Source of the DNA: Mycolicibacterium palauense
GTDB taxonomy: Bacteria > Actinomycetota > Actinomycetes > Mycobacteriales > Mycobacteriaceae
NCBI RefSeq assembly: GCF_002592005.1
Contig: NZ_NVQF01000001.1
Coordinates: 62,001-126,000 of the forward strand
Length of the DNA: 64,000 bases
Direction: 5' to 3'
Shown: piece by piece, positions 33,492 to 46,510 of the stretch
How the letters are laid out: each line of letters starts with the position of its first letter
Numbering within the stretch: the stretch's first letter is position 1
Position numbers and translations under genes: made by a program
The notes under the pieces: model-generated
The model's database searches: none
Seen by the model: only the letters and a program-made list of their open reading frames with translations
What the model was told of the DNA's origin: nothing

Positions 33492-33537
33492 GTGCGCTTC
33501 CATACGGTTTCTGGCGGCAGGCCGTACGGATGCGCAC
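33492..33537 (-). terminator. Long hairpin between glpD2 and the pseudouridine synthase gene
   Basis: A 16-position stem (14 paired, two mismatches) formed by gtgcgcttccatacgg and ccgtacggatgcgcac around a 14-nt loop, 19 bp past the glpD2 stop. Reasonable as a terminator for glpD2 or a leader structure for the next gene. Confidence 0.5.
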
Positions 33538-33555
33538 GCTCGCGGGTCGGTCCTG

Positions 33556-35286
<1,731 letters not shown>

Positions 35287-35378
35287 GCGCACTCCTCGTT
35301 ACTCGTCAGTACGCGCACCAGGCTACGTGGTTGCCGGGGCGGCCGCGGGCCCGGTCCGGATCGCCCGGTCCGGATCGC

Positions 35379-36794
35379 TCAGTCGAGATCGTCGTGGGCC
35401 ATCAGCCGCCGCGCGGCCTCGATGATCGACCCGGACAGCGACGGATACACCGACAGCGTCTGGGCCAGGTCGGTGACCGAGATCCGGTTCTGCACCGCCA
35501 GCGCGATGGGCAGGATCAGCTCGGAGGCGATCGGGGCCACCACCACCCCGCCGATGACCACGCCGGTGGCGGGCCGGCAGAAGATCTTGACGAAGCCGTG
35601 GCGCAGCAGCGACATCTTCGCGCGGGCGTTGGTGGACAGCGGCAGCATCAGGGTGCGCGCGGGCACGCTGCCGTCGTCGATCGCGGCCTGCGGAATGCCC
35701 ACGGCGCCGATCTCGGGCCGGGTGAACGTCGCCGAGGCCACCGTGCGCAGCCGCAGCGGCGAGACCCCTTCGCCCAGTGCGTGATACATCGCGATGCGGC
35801 CCTGCATGGCGGCCACCGAGGCCAACGGGAACAGGCCGGTGCAGTCGCCGGCGGCGTAGATGCCCGAGGCGGTGGTGCGCGAGACCCGGTCCACCGGGAT
35901 GTGGCCGCTGGGTTTGAGTTCGATGCCGACCCGCTCCAGCCCCAGCCCGGTGGTGTTGGGCACCGAGCCGATGCTCATCAGCGCGTGGCTGCCCTCGACC
36001 ACCCGGCCATCGGCCAGCTCGACGCGTACACCGGTCTCGGTGCGCACCACCGCGTCGGCGCGACCGTTCTTGACCAGCGTCACCCCGCGCTCGGCGAACA
36101 CCTGCTCCAGCGCGGCGGCGGCGTCGCTGTCCTCGTGCGGCAGGATCTGATCCCGGCTGGCCACCACGGTGACGTCCACGCCGAGCTCGGTGTAGGCGTT
36201 GCAGAACTCCGCACCGGTGACCCCCGAGCCGACGATCACCAGGTGCTCGGGCAGTTCGGGCAGGTCGTAGACCTGCCGCCAGGTCAGGATGCGCTCCCCG
36301 TCGGGCACCGCCCTGGGCAGGATCCGGGGGGTGGCCCCGGTGGCGATCAGCACCACGTCGGCCTTGAGCACACCGACCTGGCCGGCGTTGGTGGTGACCC
36401 GGATCCGGTGATGGGCCATCCCGGCGACGTCGTCGACCAGCTCGGCGCGCCCGTGCACCACCGTCACGCCCGCGCGCAGCAGCTGGGTGCCGATGTCGGC
36501 GGACTGCGACCGGGCCAGCGTCATGGCCCGGTTGTTGATCTCCGGAAGGGTGATCTTGGCGGCGTCGATACCGATCTCGTAGCCCAGCCCGGCGGCCCGG
36601 CGCAGCTCGGTGCGCACCCCGGTCGAGGCGATGAACGCCTTGGACGGCACGCAGTCGTAGAGCACGCAGGCGCCGCCGATGGCGTCGTCCTCGATGACGG
36701 TCACCTGCGCGACGTCGGCCCCGAACCCGGCCGCCACCAGCGCGGCCTCGTAACCTGCGGGGCCTCCACCGATGATCACAATCCGCGTTGGCAC
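35379..36794 (-). CDS. lpdA: NAD(P)H:quinone reductase LpdA
   Basis: 471 residues, the same length as Rv3303c as I recall it. It is a flavoprotein of the disulfide reductase fold: IVIIGGGPAGYEAALVAA, GGACVLYDCVPSKAFI (C43, C48), LVIVGSGVTGAEFCNA and GIYAAGDCTGLFPLASVA. Despite the paired cysteines, the C-terminal His-Glu catalytic motif of true lipoamide dehydrogenases (HPTxxE) reads VYPSLSGS, so it cannot act as a normal lipoamide dehydrogenase. The M. tuberculosis homologue reduces quinones with NAD(P)H and aids survival of oxidative stress. It is divergent from the Rv3304-like gene. Confidence 0.93.
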   Translation of the reverse strand: MPTRIVIIGGGPAGYEAALVAAGFGADVAQVTVIEDDAIGGACVLYDCVPSKAFIASTGVRTELRRAAGLGYEIGIDAAKITLPEINNRAMTLARSQSADIGTQLLRAGVTVVHGRAELVDDVAGMAHHRIRVTTNAGQVGVLKADVVLIATGATPRILPRAVPDGERILTWRQVYDLPELPEHLVIVGSGVTGAEFCNAYTELGVDVTVVASRDQILPHEDSDAAAALEQVFAERGVTLVKNGRADAVVRTETGVRVELADGRVVEGSHALMSIGSVPNTTGLGLERVGIELKPSGHIPVDRVSRTTASGIYAAGDCTGLFPLASVAAMQGRIAMYHALGEGVSPLRLRTVASATFTRPEIGAVGIPQAAIDDGSVPARTLMLPLSTNARAKMSLLRHGFVKIFCRPATGVVIGGVVVAPIASELILPIALAVQNRISVTDLAQTLSVYPSLSGSIIEAARRLMAHDDLD

Positions 36795-36882
36795 GCCTTA
36801 AAACCTAGGCCACCGCATCCGGCGGTGAGCGATGACTCCCGGTTGTCCGCCGACTGGCAACCTGTTGTCTAAGCTTTCGTCC

Positions 36883-37356
36883 GTGCCGCTCTACGCCGCC
36901 TACGGGTCCAACATGCATCCAGAGCAGATGCTGCAGCGCGCGCCGCACTCGCCGATGGCCGGTACCGGATGGCTGCACGGCTGGCGGCTGACGTTCGGCG
37001 GCGAGGACATCGGCTGGGAGGGTGCGCTGGCCACGGTGGTCCAGGACCCGGCCTCGCGGGTGTTCGTGGTGCTCTACGACATGACCAGGGAGGACGAGGA
37101 GAACCTCGACCGCTGGGAGGGCTCCGAGTTCGGCGTCCACAAGAAGATCCGCTGCCGCGTGGACCGCGAGACCTCCGACACCGACACCGACCCGGTGCTG
37201 GCCTGGCTGTATGTGCTCGACGCCTGGGAGGGCGGTATGCCCTCGGCGCGCTACCTCGGGGTGATGGCCGAGGCCGCAGAGATCGCCGGGGCCCCCGACG
37301 ACTACGTCCACCAGCTGCGGACCCGGCCGGCGCGCAACATCGGTCCCGGCACCTGA
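36883..37356 (+). CDS. Gamma-glutamylcyclotransferase-like protein (Rv3304-like)
   Basis: 157 residues from the GTG at 36883. The N-terminal MPLYAAYGSNM is the substrate-binding YGSN loop of the gamma-glutamylcyclotransferase fold. It is followed by WRLTFGGEDIGWEGALATVVQ, VFVVLYDM, LDRWEG and VLAWLYVLDAWEGGMPSARYLG. Proteins of this fold cleave gamma-glutamyl amines or related compounds by cyclisation. The precise substrate in mycobacteria is not known. Divergent from lpdA with an 88-bp gap. Confidence 0.8.
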   Translation: MPLYAAYGSNMHPEQMLQRAPHSPMAGTGWLHGWRLTFGGEDIGWEGALATVVQDPASRVFVVLYDMTREDEENLDRWEGSEFGVHKKIRCRVDRETSDTDTDPVLAWLYVLDAWEGGMPSARYLGVMAEAAEIAGAPDDYVHQLRTRPARNIGPGT

Positions 37357-37396
37357 GCCCCCGCGCCAGCCTAAGCGCCGCAGTCGGCGCCTGAGC

Positions 37397-38353
37397 TCAC
37401 CGGGTGCGGGTGAACTCCCAGGCGTCGGCGACGATCTCCTCGAGCGTGGTGTGCCGGGGCCGCCAGCCCAGCTCGGCCGTCGCCGCCGCGCTGGAGGCGA
37501 TCAACACCGCCGGGTCACCGGCGCGGCGTTCGACGTCACGCGACGGGATCGGCCGCCCGGTCACCCGTCGGCAGCAGTCGATCACCTCACGCACCGAGAA
37601 CCCGGTCCCGTTGCCCAGGTTGTAGATCCCGTGCGCCGACGGCCGCGCGCACTGCAGCGCCAGCACGTGCGCGTCGGCCAGGTCACGCACGTGGATGTAG
37701 TCCCGGACCGCGGTGCCGTCGGCGGTGGGCCAGTCGGTGCCGAACACCAGGATCTCCTCGCGGCGGCCCGCGGCCACCTGCAGCACCAGCGGAATGAGGT
37801 GCGTCTCGGTGGTGTGCCGCTCCCCGAGACCGGCGTAGGCGCCTGCGACGTTGAAGTAGCGCAGGCTGGTCGCGGCCAGGCCGTGCGCGACCGCGTAGGA
37901 GGTGATGGCGTGGTCGATGGCCAGCTTGGTGGCCCCGTAGGCGTTGGTGGGGCGGGTCGGGCTGGTCTCGGTGATCGGCACGGACTCGGGCTCGCCGTAG
38001 GTGGCCGCGGTCGAGGAGAACACCAGCCGGGGCACTCCCGCGGTGCGGATGGCCTCCAGCAGCTCCAGCGTCTTGACGACATTGCCGTGCCAGTACCGCT
38101 CGGGCGCCGAAACCGACTCCCCCACAAGCGATTTGGCCGCGAAATGCAGGACGCCGTCGAAGCCGCCACCGGTCAGCACACCCGCGGCGTCCTCGGCGAT
38201 GTCACCTTCGACGAAGGCGGCCCCGGCGGGCACCGCGTCGGCGTGACCGGTCGACAGGTCGTCGAGCACCACCACCTCGTGGCCGTGCTCGAGCAGCACG
38301 GCGGCGCAGACGCTGCCGACGTAGCCGGCTCCCCCGGTGACGAGAAGCTTCAT
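37397..38353 (-). CDS. galE: UDP-glucose 4-epimerase
   Basis: 318 residues from the ATG at 38353, preceded by aggaagga. It is an extended SDR: NAD-binding TGGAGYVGS (6-14), [11 protein letters not shown], the catalytic Ser in FSSTAATYG and the Tyr-x3-Lys in NAYGATK, plus [10 protein letters not shown] and [14 protein letters not shown], all typical of GalE. It interconverts UDP-glucose and UDP-galactose, the precursor of cell-wall arabinogalactan. This gene is not at this site in M. tuberculosis as I recall, so it is an accessory insertion between Rv3304 and amiA1. The next gene (amiA1) starts upstream on the same strand and ends 50 bp before it. Confidence 0.9.
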   Translation of the reverse strand: MKLLVTGGAGYVGSVCAAVLLEHGHEVVVLDDLSTGHADAVPAGAAFVEGDIAEDAAGVLTGGGFDGVLHFAAKSLVGESVSAPERYWHGNVVKTLELLEAIRTAGVPRLVFSSTAATYGEPESVPITETSPTRPTNAYGATKLAIDHAITSYAVAHGLAATSLRYFNVAGAYAGLGERHTTETHLIPLVLQVAAGRREEILVFGTDWPTADGTAVRDYIHVRDLADAHVLALQCARPSAHGIYNLGNGTGFSVREVIDCCRRVTGRPIPSRDVERRAGDPAVLIASSAAATAELGWRPRHTTLEEIVADAWEFTRTR

Positions 38354-38402
38354 GGGTCCTTCCTGGTCCGGCCGGCGGGTGACGGCGAGTGGTGTCGGCG
38401 GG

Positions 38403-39572
38403 TCAGAACGCCGCGCACTGGTCGACGATGTTGACCATCGTGCGCACCCCGACGGCCAGCGCCCGCTCGTCGAGGTCGAAGGTCGGCTGGTGCAGGTCCA
38501 GCTGCGGCCCGGCGCCGCTCCAGACCCCGAGCCGGCCCATCGCCCCGGGCACCTCCTCCAGGTACCAGGAGAAGTCCTCGCCACCGCCGGACTGCACCGT
38601 CTCGGCCAGTACGTCGGGACCCATCGCCTCGATCGCGTGGATCATGATGTGGGTGGAGACCTCCTCGTTGACCACCGGCGGGACGCCCCGGCGGTACTGC
38701 AGCGAGTGCTCGATGCCCAGCGGCGCCAGCAGCGACGAAACCGTTTCGGTCACAATAGCTTCCAGCTCCAGCCAGGTCTGCCGGCTGGCGGTGCGGATGG
38801 TGCCCGCCAGCGACCCGGTCTGCGGGATGGCATTGGCCGCGACGCCGGCGTTGACCGCGCCCCAGACCATCACCGTGCTGTGCCGCGGGTCGACCCGGCG
38901 CGACAGCACCCCGGGCAGCCCGGTGATCAGGGTGCCCAGCCCGTAGACCAGGTCGGAGGTCAGGTGCGGGCGGGAGGTGTGCCCGCCCGCCGAGTGCAGC
39001 GTGATCTCGATGTGGTCGGCCGCCGAGGTGATCGGCCCGACGGTGGTGGCCACCCGCCCGGCCGCCAGGCGGGGATCGCAGTGCAGCGCGAAGATCCGCG
39101 ACACCCCGGTGAGCACACCGGCGGCGATCGCGTCGACCGCGCCGCCTGGCATCATCTCCTCGGCCGCCTGGAACACCAGCCGCACGCCCACCGGCAGCTC
39201 CGGCGCCTGGGCCAGGGCCAGGGCGGTGCCCAGCAGGATCGCGGTGTGCGCGTCGTGGCCGCAGGCGTGCATGACGTTGGGCACGCCGGAGGCGTACGGG
39301 GCGCCGGTCCGCTCGGCCATCGGCAGCGCGTCCATGTCGGCGCGCAGCGCGATGCGGGGCCGGTGCTCGGGGCCGATGTCGCAGGTCAACCCGGTGCCCG
39401 CGGGCAGCACCTTCGGGTTGAGCCCGGCGTCGGCCAGCCGCTCGGCGACGAACTGGGTGGTGGCGAACTCCTGGCGGCTCAGTTCGGGGTGACGGTGCAG
39501 GTGCCGGCGCCACTCGACGAGGTCGTCGCAGTGGGTGGCCAGCCAGGACTCGGCGGCGTCGACCACACTCAT
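38403..39572 (-). CDS. amiA1: M20-family amidohydrolase AmiA1
   Basis: 389 residues, as in Rv3305c. It is an M20/Xaa-dipeptidase-like zinc hydrolase with [37 protein letters not shown] (metal ligands), [13 protein letters not shown] and, near the end, [16 protein letters not shown]. Members remove acyl groups from N-acyl amino acids or cleave small amides; the substrate is not fixed. Its ATG overlaps the amiB1 stop (ATGA), so the two paralogues are co-translated and might form a heteromeric pair. Confidence 0.9.
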   Translation of the reverse strand: MSVVDAAESWLATHCDDLVEWRRHLHRHPELSRQEFATTQFVAERLADAGLNPKVLPAGTGLTCDIGPEHRPRIALRADMDALPMAERTGAPYASGVPNVMHACGHDAHTAILLGTALALAQAPELPVGVRLVFQAAEEMMPGGAVDAIAAGVLTGVSRIFALHCDPRLAAGRVATTVGPITSAADHIEITLHSAGGHTSRPHLTSDLVYGLGTLITGLPGVLSRRVDPRHSTVMVWGAVNAGVAANAIPQTGSLAGTIRTASRQTWLELEAIVTETVSSLLAPLGIEHSLQYRRGVPPVVNEEVSTHIMIHAIEAMGPDVLAETVQSGGGEDFSWYLEEVPGAMGRLGVWSGAGPQLDLHQPTFDLDERALAVGVRTMVNIVDQCAAF

Positions 39573-40753
39573 GAGGCCGCCCTGCGCTCGGCGGCGGCCA
39601 GAATCCGGTCGCGTTCGGTGGGGGTCTCGGCCAGCCGCACCACGGTGCGCGCCAGCATTGCCGCCCCCTCCAGCACCGCCCGGTCCCCGGACGGGCCCGC
39701 GGCGGCCGCGGCGAACTCGGGCTGGTGCACCGAGGCGCCGCCGGCGTCGACGCCGATCACCGGATGGATGCCGGGCATCACCTGGGTCACGTTGCCCATG
39801 TCGGTGCTGCCCAGCGGCAGCGACGCCTCAAGGTCGGCGGGAACCGGATCACGACCCAACGTGCGCATCTCCTCCCGGAACACATCGGCCAGCCACGGGT
39901 CGGGTGCCAGTTCGCGGTACACCGGGGCCGACTCGACGACGTCGTGCTCGCAGCCGGTGGCCAGCGCGCCGGCCGTGAAACAGTCCGCCATCCGCTGTTC
40001 CAGGGCCTGAAGGGACGCCGAGTCGGTGGCCCGCATGTAGTACTTCATGGCGGTGTGGGCGGGGATGACGTTGGGGGCCTGCCCGCCGTCGGTGGTGATG
40101 CCGTGCATCATCTGGCCGGGGGCCAGGTGCTGGCGCAGCAGCCCGATGGCGACCTGGGCGACGGTCACCGCGTCGGCGGCGTTGCGCCCCAGGTGCGGGG
40201 CGACCGCGGCGTGCGATTCCCGGCCGCGGTAGGTGACCGCCACCTCGGAGAGGGCCAGGGAACGGGCGCCGGCGATGTCGGCGGGACCCGGATGGCACAT
40301 GACGGTGGTGGCGATGTCGTCGAACACACCGGCGGCCAGCAGCAGCGCCTTGCCGCCCCCGGCCTCCTCGGCGGGCGTGCCCACCAGCACCACCGTCAGC
40401 CCCAGCTCCTCGGCGACCTCGGCCAGCGCCAGCGCGGCCCCGACCGCGGAGGCCGCGATGATGTTGTGCCCGCAGGCGTGGCCCATGCCGGGCAGCGCGT
40501 CGTACTCGGCGCACACCCCGACCACCAGCGGGCCGTCGCCGAACCGGGCGCGGAACGCGGTGTCCAGGCCGCCGGCGGCCGCGGTGATCTCGAAGCCCCG
40601 CTCGGCGACCAGCGCCGTGGTCTTGGCGCAGCTGCGGTGTTCGGCGAACGCCAGCTCGGGTTCGGCGTGGATCGAGTGCGACAGCTCGAGCAGATCACTG
40701 CCACGGCGGGTGACGACATCGGACACCGTCGACGACGCGGAGACAGCGGGCAT
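39569..40753 (-). CDS. amiB1: M20-family amidohydrolase AmiB1
   Basis: 394 residues from the ATG at 40753, matching Rv3306c. It has [35 protein letters not shown] (metal ligands), [15 protein letters not shown] and the dimerisation-domain pattern [17 protein letters not shown]. This is the AbgB/aminobenzoyl-glutamate-hydrolase-like branch, distinct from the AmiA1 branch. It is the first gene of the amiB1-amiA1 pair and is divergent from deoD with a 76-bp gap. Confidence 0.9.
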   Translation of the reverse strand: MPAVSASSTVSDVVTRRGSDLLELSHSIHAEPELAFAEHRSCAKTTALVAERGFEITAAAGGLDTAFRARFGDGPLVVGVCAEYDALPGMGHACGHNIIAASAVGAALALAEVAEELGLTVVLVGTPAEEAGGGKALLLAAGVFDDIATTVMCHPGPADIAGARSLALSEVAVTYRGRESHAAVAPHLGRNAADAVTVAQVAIGLLRQHLAPGQMMHGITTDGGQAPNVIPAHTAMKYYMRATDSASLQALEQRMADCFTAGALATGCEHDVVESAPVYRELAPDPWLADVFREEMRTLGRDPVPADLEASLPLGSTDMGNVTQVMPGIHPVIGVDAGGASVHQPEFAAAAAGPSGDRAVLEGAAMLARTVVRLAETPTERDRILAAAERRAAS

Positions 40754-40829
40754 CACAGCAGTATCGCACCGCCGCCTGTGCCGCACGGGTCCGGACCGGG
40801 GGCCGGCGACGCGGCTACGCTGCCTTGCT

Positions 40830-41696
40830 GTGAGCGCAGACGCCCCTGAGACGGCCCCCGAACCGGGCTCGGAGACGGCCCCCGAACCGGGCTCGGAGAC
40901 GGTCCCTGAACCGGCCCGGTGGGCGGCCGACGCCGCCGCCGCCATCGCCGCGCGCACCGGTGTCGATCACCATGACGTCGCCGTCGTGCTGGGCTCGGGA
41001 TGGGCACCGGCCGTCGACGCCCTGGGTGAGCCGGCCGCGGCCGTCCCGATGGCCGAGCTGCCCGGTTTCAGCGCACCGGCGGCGGCCGGCCACGGCGGCC
41101 GGGTGCTGTCGGTGCAGGTGGGCCCGCGGCGGGCGCTGATCCTGCTCGGCCGCATCCACGCCTACGAGGGACACGACCTGGCGCGGGTGGTGCATCCGGT
41201 GCGGACCGCCTGCGCGGCCGGGGCCGGCACGGTGGTGCTGACCAACGCCGCGGGCGGGCTGCGCGCGGAGTACCGCGTGGGCCAGCCGGTGCTGATCAGC
41301 GACCACCTCAACCTCACCGCCCGTTCGCCGCTGGTCGGGGCCCAGTTCGTCGACCTGGTGGACGCCTACTCGCCGCGGCTGCGCACGCTGGCCCGCCAGA
41401 TCGACCCGACCCTGGCCGAAGGGGTGTACGCGGGGCTGCCCGGCCCGCACTACGAGACGCCCGCCGAGATCCGGATGCTGCGCACCCTGGGCGCCGACCT
41501 GGTGGGCATGTCGACCGTGCACGAGACGATCGCCGCGCGGGCCGCCGGCGCCGAGGTGCTGGCGGTGTCGCTGGTGACCAACCTGGCCGCCGGGATGACC
41601 GGGGCGCCGCTGAGCCACGACGAGGTGCTGGAGGCGGGCCGCCGGTCAGCGGCCGCGATGGGCCAGCTGCTCGCCGCGGTGATCGCCCGGCTGTGA
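40830..41696 (+). CDS. deoD: Purine nucleoside phosphorylase
   Basis: 288 residues from the GTG at 40830. It is a trimeric-type PNP with [46 protein letters not shown] and [16 protein letters not shown], which form the phosphate and nucleoside sites. It splits (deoxy)inosine and guanosine with phosphate in purine salvage (Rv3307). The M. tuberculosis enzyme is 268 aa; the extra length here is an N-terminal extension encoded by a 24-bp tandem repeat (ETAPEPGS twice, then ETVPEP). The 3' end overlaps the convergent AbrB-type gene by 51 bp. Confidence 0.93.
   Translation: MSADAPETAPEPGSETAPEPGSETVPEPARWAADAAAAIAARTGVDHHDVAVVLGSGWAPAVDALGEPAAAVPMAELPGFSAPAAAGHGGRVLSVQVGPRRALILLGRIHAYEGHDLARVVHPVRTACAAGAGTVVLTNAAGGLRAEYRVGQPVLISDHLNLTARSPLVGAQFVDLVDAYSPRLRTLARQIDPTLAEGVYAGLPGPHYETPAEIRMLRTLGADLVGMSTVHETIAARAAGAEVLAVSLVTNLAAGMTGAPLSHDEVLEAGRRSAAAMGQLLAAVIARL
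40848..40913. repeat. 24-bp in-frame tandem repeat at the deoD 5' end
   Basis: Two perfect units (40848-40871, 40872-40895) and an 18-bp diverged third encode ETAPEPGS repeats ahead of the enzyme domain. Confidence 0.95.
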
Positions 41697-42767
41697 GGCC
41701 CGCCGGCCGCCGGTGACCGCGACCACCACCCGGGCGATCACCGGGGCCGCGAACAGCATCGCCAGCACCCGCAGAACCTGCGCCCCGACGATGAACGTGA
41801 CGTTCGAGCCGGTGTCCACGGCGGTGGCCAGCACGGCGTAGATGCCGCCGGGGCTGGTGGCCAGGTAGCCCTCCAGCAGCGTGCAGCCGCTGACGCGCGC
41901 CAGCAGCACCCCGAGGCCCGCGGCGGCCACCGACAGCCCCACGATCAGGGTCAGCGCCAACGGCAGGGCCCGGCCGACCGCGCGCAGGGATTCGCGGGTG
42001 AACGCCAGCCCGGCCTGCCAGCCGATCACCACATAGGCGACCTGCACGGCCAGTGCGGGCACCCACACCCCCATCGACAGCCCGGCCAGTTCGAGGCCGA
42101 CCGTCACCGCCAGCGGGCCCAGCAGCCCCGCCCCGGGCAACCGCACCAGCCGGCCCAGCGCGATCCCGACGGCCGCGAGCAGCGCCACCAGCGCGAGGCT
42201 GACGAACCAGGCCGGCGCGGCCCCGTCCGGCGCCGCGTCCGGCTGGTCGGCCGGGTGTCCCAGGTCGGGGCGAAAGACCAGGGTGACCACCACCGGCATG
42301 CTGGCGGTGATCAGCCCGACCCGCACGTACTGCACCACGGCGACCATGCGCACGTCGCCACCGAGTTCGCGGGCGATGGCCACCAGGCCCGAGGCCCCGC
42401 CCGCGGTCAGCGCCAACGCCCCGGTCAGCGGCGTGACATCGCGGTGCAGCCCCAGCAGCGCGCCCCCGGCCACGCTGACGGCCAGGGTGGCCAGCACCAC
42501 CGCGGTCACGATCGGCCAGTGCGCGCCGACGCTGGCCAGCGAATCGGGCCGCACCATGGTCCCGATGTAGACCCCCAGCACCCCCTGCGCGGCCAGCCCG
42601 GCGGGCCGCGGCACCCGGGCCGGGGCGAGGCCGGCCAGCGCCAGCGCGATGCCCACGACCAGCGCGGCGAACAATCCCGCCGACGGCACCCCGAGCGCCC
42701 CGAGACCCGCGGTGGCGGCCACGGTGACCGCCGTCAGCCCGAGCCATCGGCGGACGGTGCGCAGCAC
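41646..42767 (-). CDS. AbrB-family (Gneg_AbrB_dup) membrane protein
   Basis: 373 residues, nearly all hydrophobic, with about ten membrane segments. The two related halves each contain a Gly/Ser-rich motif: [31 protein letters not shown] in the first and [31 protein letters not shown] in the second. This duplication defines the AbrB-dup family (old annotation: ammonia monooxygenase), thought to be transporters or regulators of transport. Substrate unknown. It overlaps the deoD 3' end by 51 bp and is divergent from pmmB. Confidence 0.8.
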   Translation of the reverse strand: MLRTVRRWLGLTAVTVAATAGLGALGVPSAGLFAALVVGIALALAGLAPARVPRPAGLAAQGVLGVYIGTMVRPDSLASVGAHWPIVTAVVLATLAVSVAGGALLGLHRDVTPLTGALALTAGGASGLVAIARELGGDVRMVAVVQYVRVGLITASMPVVVTLVFRPDLGHPADQPDAAPDGAAPAWFVSLALVALLAAVGIALGRLVRLPGAGLLGPLAVTVGLELAGLSMGVWVPALAVQVAYVVIGWQAGLAFTRESLRAVGRALPLALTLIVGLSVAAAGLGVLLARVSGCTLLEGYLATSPGGIYAVLATAVDTGSNVTFIVGAQVLRVLAMLFAAPVIARVVVAVTGGRRASQPGDHRGEQLAHRGR

Positions 42768-42866
42768 GGTGGCTCACCTCCGGGTCGTCGCGGCTTCCGC
42801 CGACCAGTATCGCCGCCCCGGCCGGCGCTGGCCGAACCGCGCGCGGGGGCGGCACAATCGAACCCC

Positions 42867-44408
42867 GTGAGCGCCGAGAAACCCCTGACCTTCGGCACGG
42901 CCGGGCTCCGCGGGCCGATGCGGGAGGGCCCCGGCGGGATGAACGTGACGACGGTGACCACCGCCAGCTGGGCCGTGGCCACCACGCTGACCGACGCCGG
43001 CCGGGCCGGCGCGACGGTCGTCGTCGGCCACGATGCCCGCCACCACTCCGCGGAGTTCGCCCTCGCCGCCGCCGAGGTGTTCGCCGCCCAGGGGTTCTCG
43101 GTGGTGCTGCTGCCCGACGCGCTGCCGACGCCGGTGCTGGCCTTCTCGGTGCGCCGGCTGGGCGCGGCGGCCGGGGTGCAGATCACCGCGTCGCACAACC
43201 CGGCGACCGACAACGGCTACAAGCTGTACCTGGACGGCGGGATGCAGATCATCCCGCCCAGCGACGCCGCCGTGGAGTCCGCGATGGCCGCCGCGCCACC
43301 GGCCGCCCGGATACCCCGCCGCCCCGTCACCGCCACCGGCACCGACCTGGTCCATCACTACATCGAGCGGGCCGCCGAGACCCGCATCGGGCACGCCGCG
43401 GGGCCCCGGGTGGCGCTGACGGCGCTGCACGGGGTGGGCGGCGAGGTCGCCGTGGCGACACTGCGGCGCGCCGGCTTCGACGACATCCACGTGGTGCCGC
43501 AGCAGTTCAGCCCCGACCCGGACTTCCCGACCGTGGCGTTCCCGAACCCCGAGGAGCCCGGTGCCGCCGACGCGGTGCTGGCCCTGGCCGAGGAGGTCGG
43601 CGCCGACATCGCCGTGGCCCTGGACCCCGACGCCGACCGCTGCGCCGTCGGCGTGCCCGGCCCGCACGGCTGGCGCATGCTCTCCGGCGACGAAACCGGC
43701 TGGCTGCTCGGCGACTATCTGCTCTCGCAGCTGGACCCCGACGTGGCGGCGGCCAGCGTGGTGGCCAGCACGGTGGTGTCCTCGCGGATGCTGGCGGCCA
43801 TCGCGGCCGGCTACGGCGTCCGCCATGTACAGACCCTCACCGGCTTCAAGTGGCTGGCCCGCGCGGACGCGGATCTGCCCGGGCACACGCTGCGCTACGC
43901 CTACGAGGAGGCCATCGGCCACTGCGTGGACCCCGCGGCGGTGCGCGACAAGGACGGCATCAGCGCCGCGGTGCTGGCGTGCGACCTGGTGGCGACCCTG
44001 GGCGCGCAGGGTGGTTCGGTGCCGGCGGCGCTGGACGTCCTGGCCCGCCGGCACGGCGTCCACCTGAGCACGGCGCTCAACGCACGGGTGGCCGACGCCT
44101 CCGCGGTGATGGCGGGGTTGCGCGCCGATCCGCCGGCCACGGTCGCGGGGTTCGCCGGGGCCACCGTCGACCTGCTCTCCGCGCCCGGCCCGCTGCACAC
44201 CGACGCGCTGATCTTCACCGGCGGGCCGGTGCGGGTGGCGATCCGCCCGTCGGGCACCGAACCGAAGATCAAGGGCTACCTCGAGGTGCACCTGGAGCCC
44301 GAAGGCCGCCCCGGCAACGACGTCGCGCCGGCCCGGGCCCGCGCGCAGGAGATCGCCGCGGCGGCCGGGGCCGAGGTGGCCGCGCTGCTTCAGCGGGGAC
44401 CGAACTGA
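42867..44408 (+). CDS. pmmB: Phosphomannomutase/phosphoglucomutase PmmB
   Basis: 513 residues from the GTG at 42867. It is an alpha-D-phosphohexomutase with the phosphoserine loop TASHNP (S109), the Mg2+ loop DPDADR (253-258), the sugar loop [13 protein letters not shown] and the phosphate loop [12 protein letters not shown] near the end. It interconverts hexose 1- and 6-phosphates, or possibly pentose phosphates from nucleoside cleavage, which would fit the deoD/upp/deoA context. Corresponds to Rv3308. The stop overlaps the upp 3' end by 19 bp. Confidence 0.92.
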   Translation: MSAEKPLTFGTAGLRGPMREGPGGMNVTTVTTASWAVATTLTDAGRAGATVVVGHDARHHSAEFALAAAEVFAAQGFSVVLLPDALPTPVLAFSVRRLGAAAGVQITASHNPATDNGYKLYLDGGMQIIPPSDAAVESAMAAAPPAARIPRRPVTATGTDLVHHYIERAAETRIGHAAGPRVALTALHGVGGEVAVATLRRAGFDDIHVVPQQFSPDPDFPTVAFPNPEEPGAADAVLALAEEVGADIAVALDPDADRCAVGVPGPHGWRMLSGDETGWLLGDYLLSQLDPDVAAASVVASTVVSSRMLAAIAAGYGVRHVQTLTGFKWLARADADLPGHTLRYAYEEAIGHCVDPAAVRDKDGISAAVLACDLVATLGAQGGSVPAALDVLARRHGVHLSTALNARVADASAVMAGLRADPPATVAGFAGATVDLLSAPGPLHTDALIFTGGPVRVAIRPSGTEPKIKGYLEVHLEPEGRPGNDVAPARARAQEIAAAAGAEVAALLQRGPN

Positions 44409-45013
44409 CGGTCCCCGGCGTCGCCGAGACCCGGCACGATGTAGGCGATCTCGTTGAGCCCCTCGTCGACGGTGGCGGTGAACAGCCTGGCGTGCGGGGC
44501 CACCTCGCCGACGGCGGCGATGCCCTCCGGGGCGCAGACCACGCACACCATCGTCACGTCGGCGGCGCCCCGGGCCGCCAGCAGCCGCAGGGTGTGGGCC
44601 ATGGAACCGCCGGTGGCCAGCATCGGGTCGAGCACCAGCACCGGCTGGTCGCTGAGGTCGGCGGGCAGCGACTCCAGGTACGGGGTGGGCTGGTGGGTCT
44701 CCTCGTTGCGCGCCACGCCGACGAACCCCACCCGGGCCTCCGGGATCAGCGCGTGCGCCTGGTCGACCATGCCCAGCCCGGCGCGCAGCACCGGCACCAG
44801 CAGCGGCGGCCGCGCCAGCGCACAGCCCTGGGTCTGGGCCAGCGGCGTGCGCACGGTGACGGGCCGGCGGGCCGCGTCCCGGGTGGCCTCGTAGACCAGC
44901 ATCAGGGTCAGGTCCCGCAGCGCGGCGCGGAAGGCGGCATTGTCGGTGCGCTCGTCGCGCAGGGTGGTCAGCCGGCTGGCGGCCAGCGGGTGATCGACGA
45001 CGCGGACGTCCAT
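44390..45013 (-). CDS. upp: Uracil phosphoribosyltransferase
   Basis: 207 residues from the ATG at 45013, the usual length. Features are [14 protein letters not shown], the PRPP-binding [11 protein letters not shown] (129-138) and the C-terminal uracil-binding [15 protein letters not shown]. It makes UMP from uracil and PRPP. Adjacent salvage genes (deoD, pmmB, add, deoA, cdd) make a functional neighbourhood. SapM, which follows upp in M. tuberculosis, is absent here. Confidence 0.96.
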   Translation of the reverse strand: MDVRVVDHPLAASRLTTLRDERTDNAAFRAALRDLTLMLVYEATRDAARRPVTVRTPLAQTQGCALARPPLLVPVLRAGLGMVDQAHALIPEARVGFVGVARNEETHQPTPYLESLPADLSDQPVLVLDPMLATGGSMAHTLRLLAARGAADVTMVCVVCAPEGIAAVGEVAPHARLFTATVDEGLNEIAYIVPGLGDAGDRQFGPR

Positions 45014-45112
45014 AGCCGACGACCCTAATGCGGCCGGTGCGGGTGGCACATCTTCGGCGCGGGGACCGACGTGCGGGCCGGCGCTCCAGCCGGCGTCGTT
45101 ATTCTGTGCCGC

Positions 45113-46396
45113 ATGGCTGCTGAGCTTGTGCCGATCCGCCTCGGACTGACCGCCGGAGATCTCTACACGCTGTGGGCTCCGCGCTGGCGCGACGCCGGCG
45201 ACGAATGGGAGGCGCTGCTGGGCAGGGACGAGGACGTCTACGCCTTCCACAGCGTCGCCGACCTGGCGGCGTTCGTGCGCACCGACCGGGACAACGATCT
45301 GACCGACCACCCGGCGTGGGAGGCGACCACCGGGGTCAACGCGCACCGGCTGGATCCCGACGAGCAGCACCGCTTCGACCTCGTGGCCGTCGAGGAGCTG
45401 CTGGCCGAGAAGCCGACCGAGGAGTCGGTGGCCGCCCTGGCCGGGGCGTTGGCCATCGCGTCGTCGATCGGTTCGGTGTGCGAGCTGCCCGCGGTGACGA
45501 AGTTCTTCAACGGCAACCCGTCGCTGTCGACGGTCAACGGCGGGCTCGAGGAGTTCAAGGGCAAGGCGGGGCTCAAACGCTGGAACGGTATCGCCGCCAC
45601 CGTCGGCCGCAGCTGGGACAACGTGGTCGGGGCCATCGACGAGGTCGTCAGCACCCCCGAGGTGGACCGGGCCGAGTCGGCCAAGGCGCAGGCCGAGCTC
45701 GACGAGCCGGCTCCGGTGGACCCCGACGATCTGGACGAGGATCTCCTCGCCGGCGAGGAGTCGCTGGCCGGGGCCGACACCGACGAGGACGCCACCGAGG
45801 AGGCCGCCGAGGAAGTCGGGGCCGTCGGGGGCATGGTGCTCGGCGGGGACGAGGACTTCTGGCTCAAGGTCGGTATCGACCCGATCCGGATCATGACCGC
45901 CTCGGGCACGCTGTTCACGCTGCGCTGCTATCTCGACGACCGGCCGATCTTCCTCGGCCGCAATGGCCGGATCAGCGTGTTCGGCTCGGAACGGGCGCTG
46001 GCCCGCTACCTGGCCGACGAACACGATCACGACCTGTCGGACCTGTCGACCTACGACGACATCCGCACCGCGGCCACCGACGGCTCGCTGGACGTCTCGG
46101 TCGCCGACGAGAACGTCTACGTGTTGACCGGACTGGCCGACGACCTGGCCGACGGGCCCGAGGCGGTCGACCGCGAGCAGCTGGGCCTGGCGGTCGAACT
46201 GCTCCAGGATGTCGGCGACTACTCCGAGGAGGACGTCGTGGACGACGCGCTGGCCGCCGACAGCCCGCTGGCGACGTTCATCGGCTACGTCGGCGACCCC
46301 GATTCCCGGCGGCGGCCGCGGCCCCCCTACGCCGAGGTGGTGGAGGAGTTCGAGCGCCTCGAACGGTTCCTGGAATCGCGGCTGCGGCGCGAGTGA
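45113..46396 (+). CDS. Conserved mycobacterial protein, Rv3311-like
   Basis: 427 residues from the ATG at 45113. It has two similar alpha/beta halves (about 1-110 and 245-350), each with a [18 protein letters not shown]-like or [16 protein letters not shown]-like segment, joined by a strongly acidic linker around 190-235 ([15 protein letters not shown]). No catalytic motif or membrane segment is apparent. It matches the conserved hypothetical Rv3311 in position and length. Function unknown. Confidence 0.85.
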   Translation: MAAELVPIRLGLTAGDLYTLWAPRWRDAGDEWEALLGRDEDVYAFHSVADLAAFVRTDRDNDLTDHPAWEATTGVNAHRLDPDEQHRFDLVAVEELLAEKPTEESVAALAGALAIASSIGSVCELPAVTKFFNGNPSLSTVNGGLEEFKGKAGLKRWNGIAATVGRSWDNVVGAIDEVVSTPEVDRAESAKAQAELDEPAPVDPDDLDEDLLAGEESLAGADTDEDATEEAAEEVGAVGGMVLGGDEDFWLKVGIDPIRIMTASGTLFTLRCYLDDRPIFLGRNGRISVFGSERALARYLADEHDHDLSDLSTYDDIRTAATDGSLDVSVADENVYVLTGLADDLADGPEAVDREQLGLAVELLQDVGDYSEEDVVDDALAADSPLATFIGYVGDPDSRRRPRPPYAEVVEEFERLERFLESRLRRE

Positions 46397-46510
46397 CCCG
46401 CCGCCCGGCACCCACCCGTCGAGCGGCACCCACCCGTCGGGATTGATCCGGTAACCAGAGCGAAGATCCACGGTCGGCGGCGCACTGAGTACCGGGTCAA
46501 TGCCCGGGGA

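Noticed and set aside
36781-36882. IdeR box in the lpdA/Rv3304 gap (aaaacctagg)
   Set aside because: Only one half-site is recognisable.
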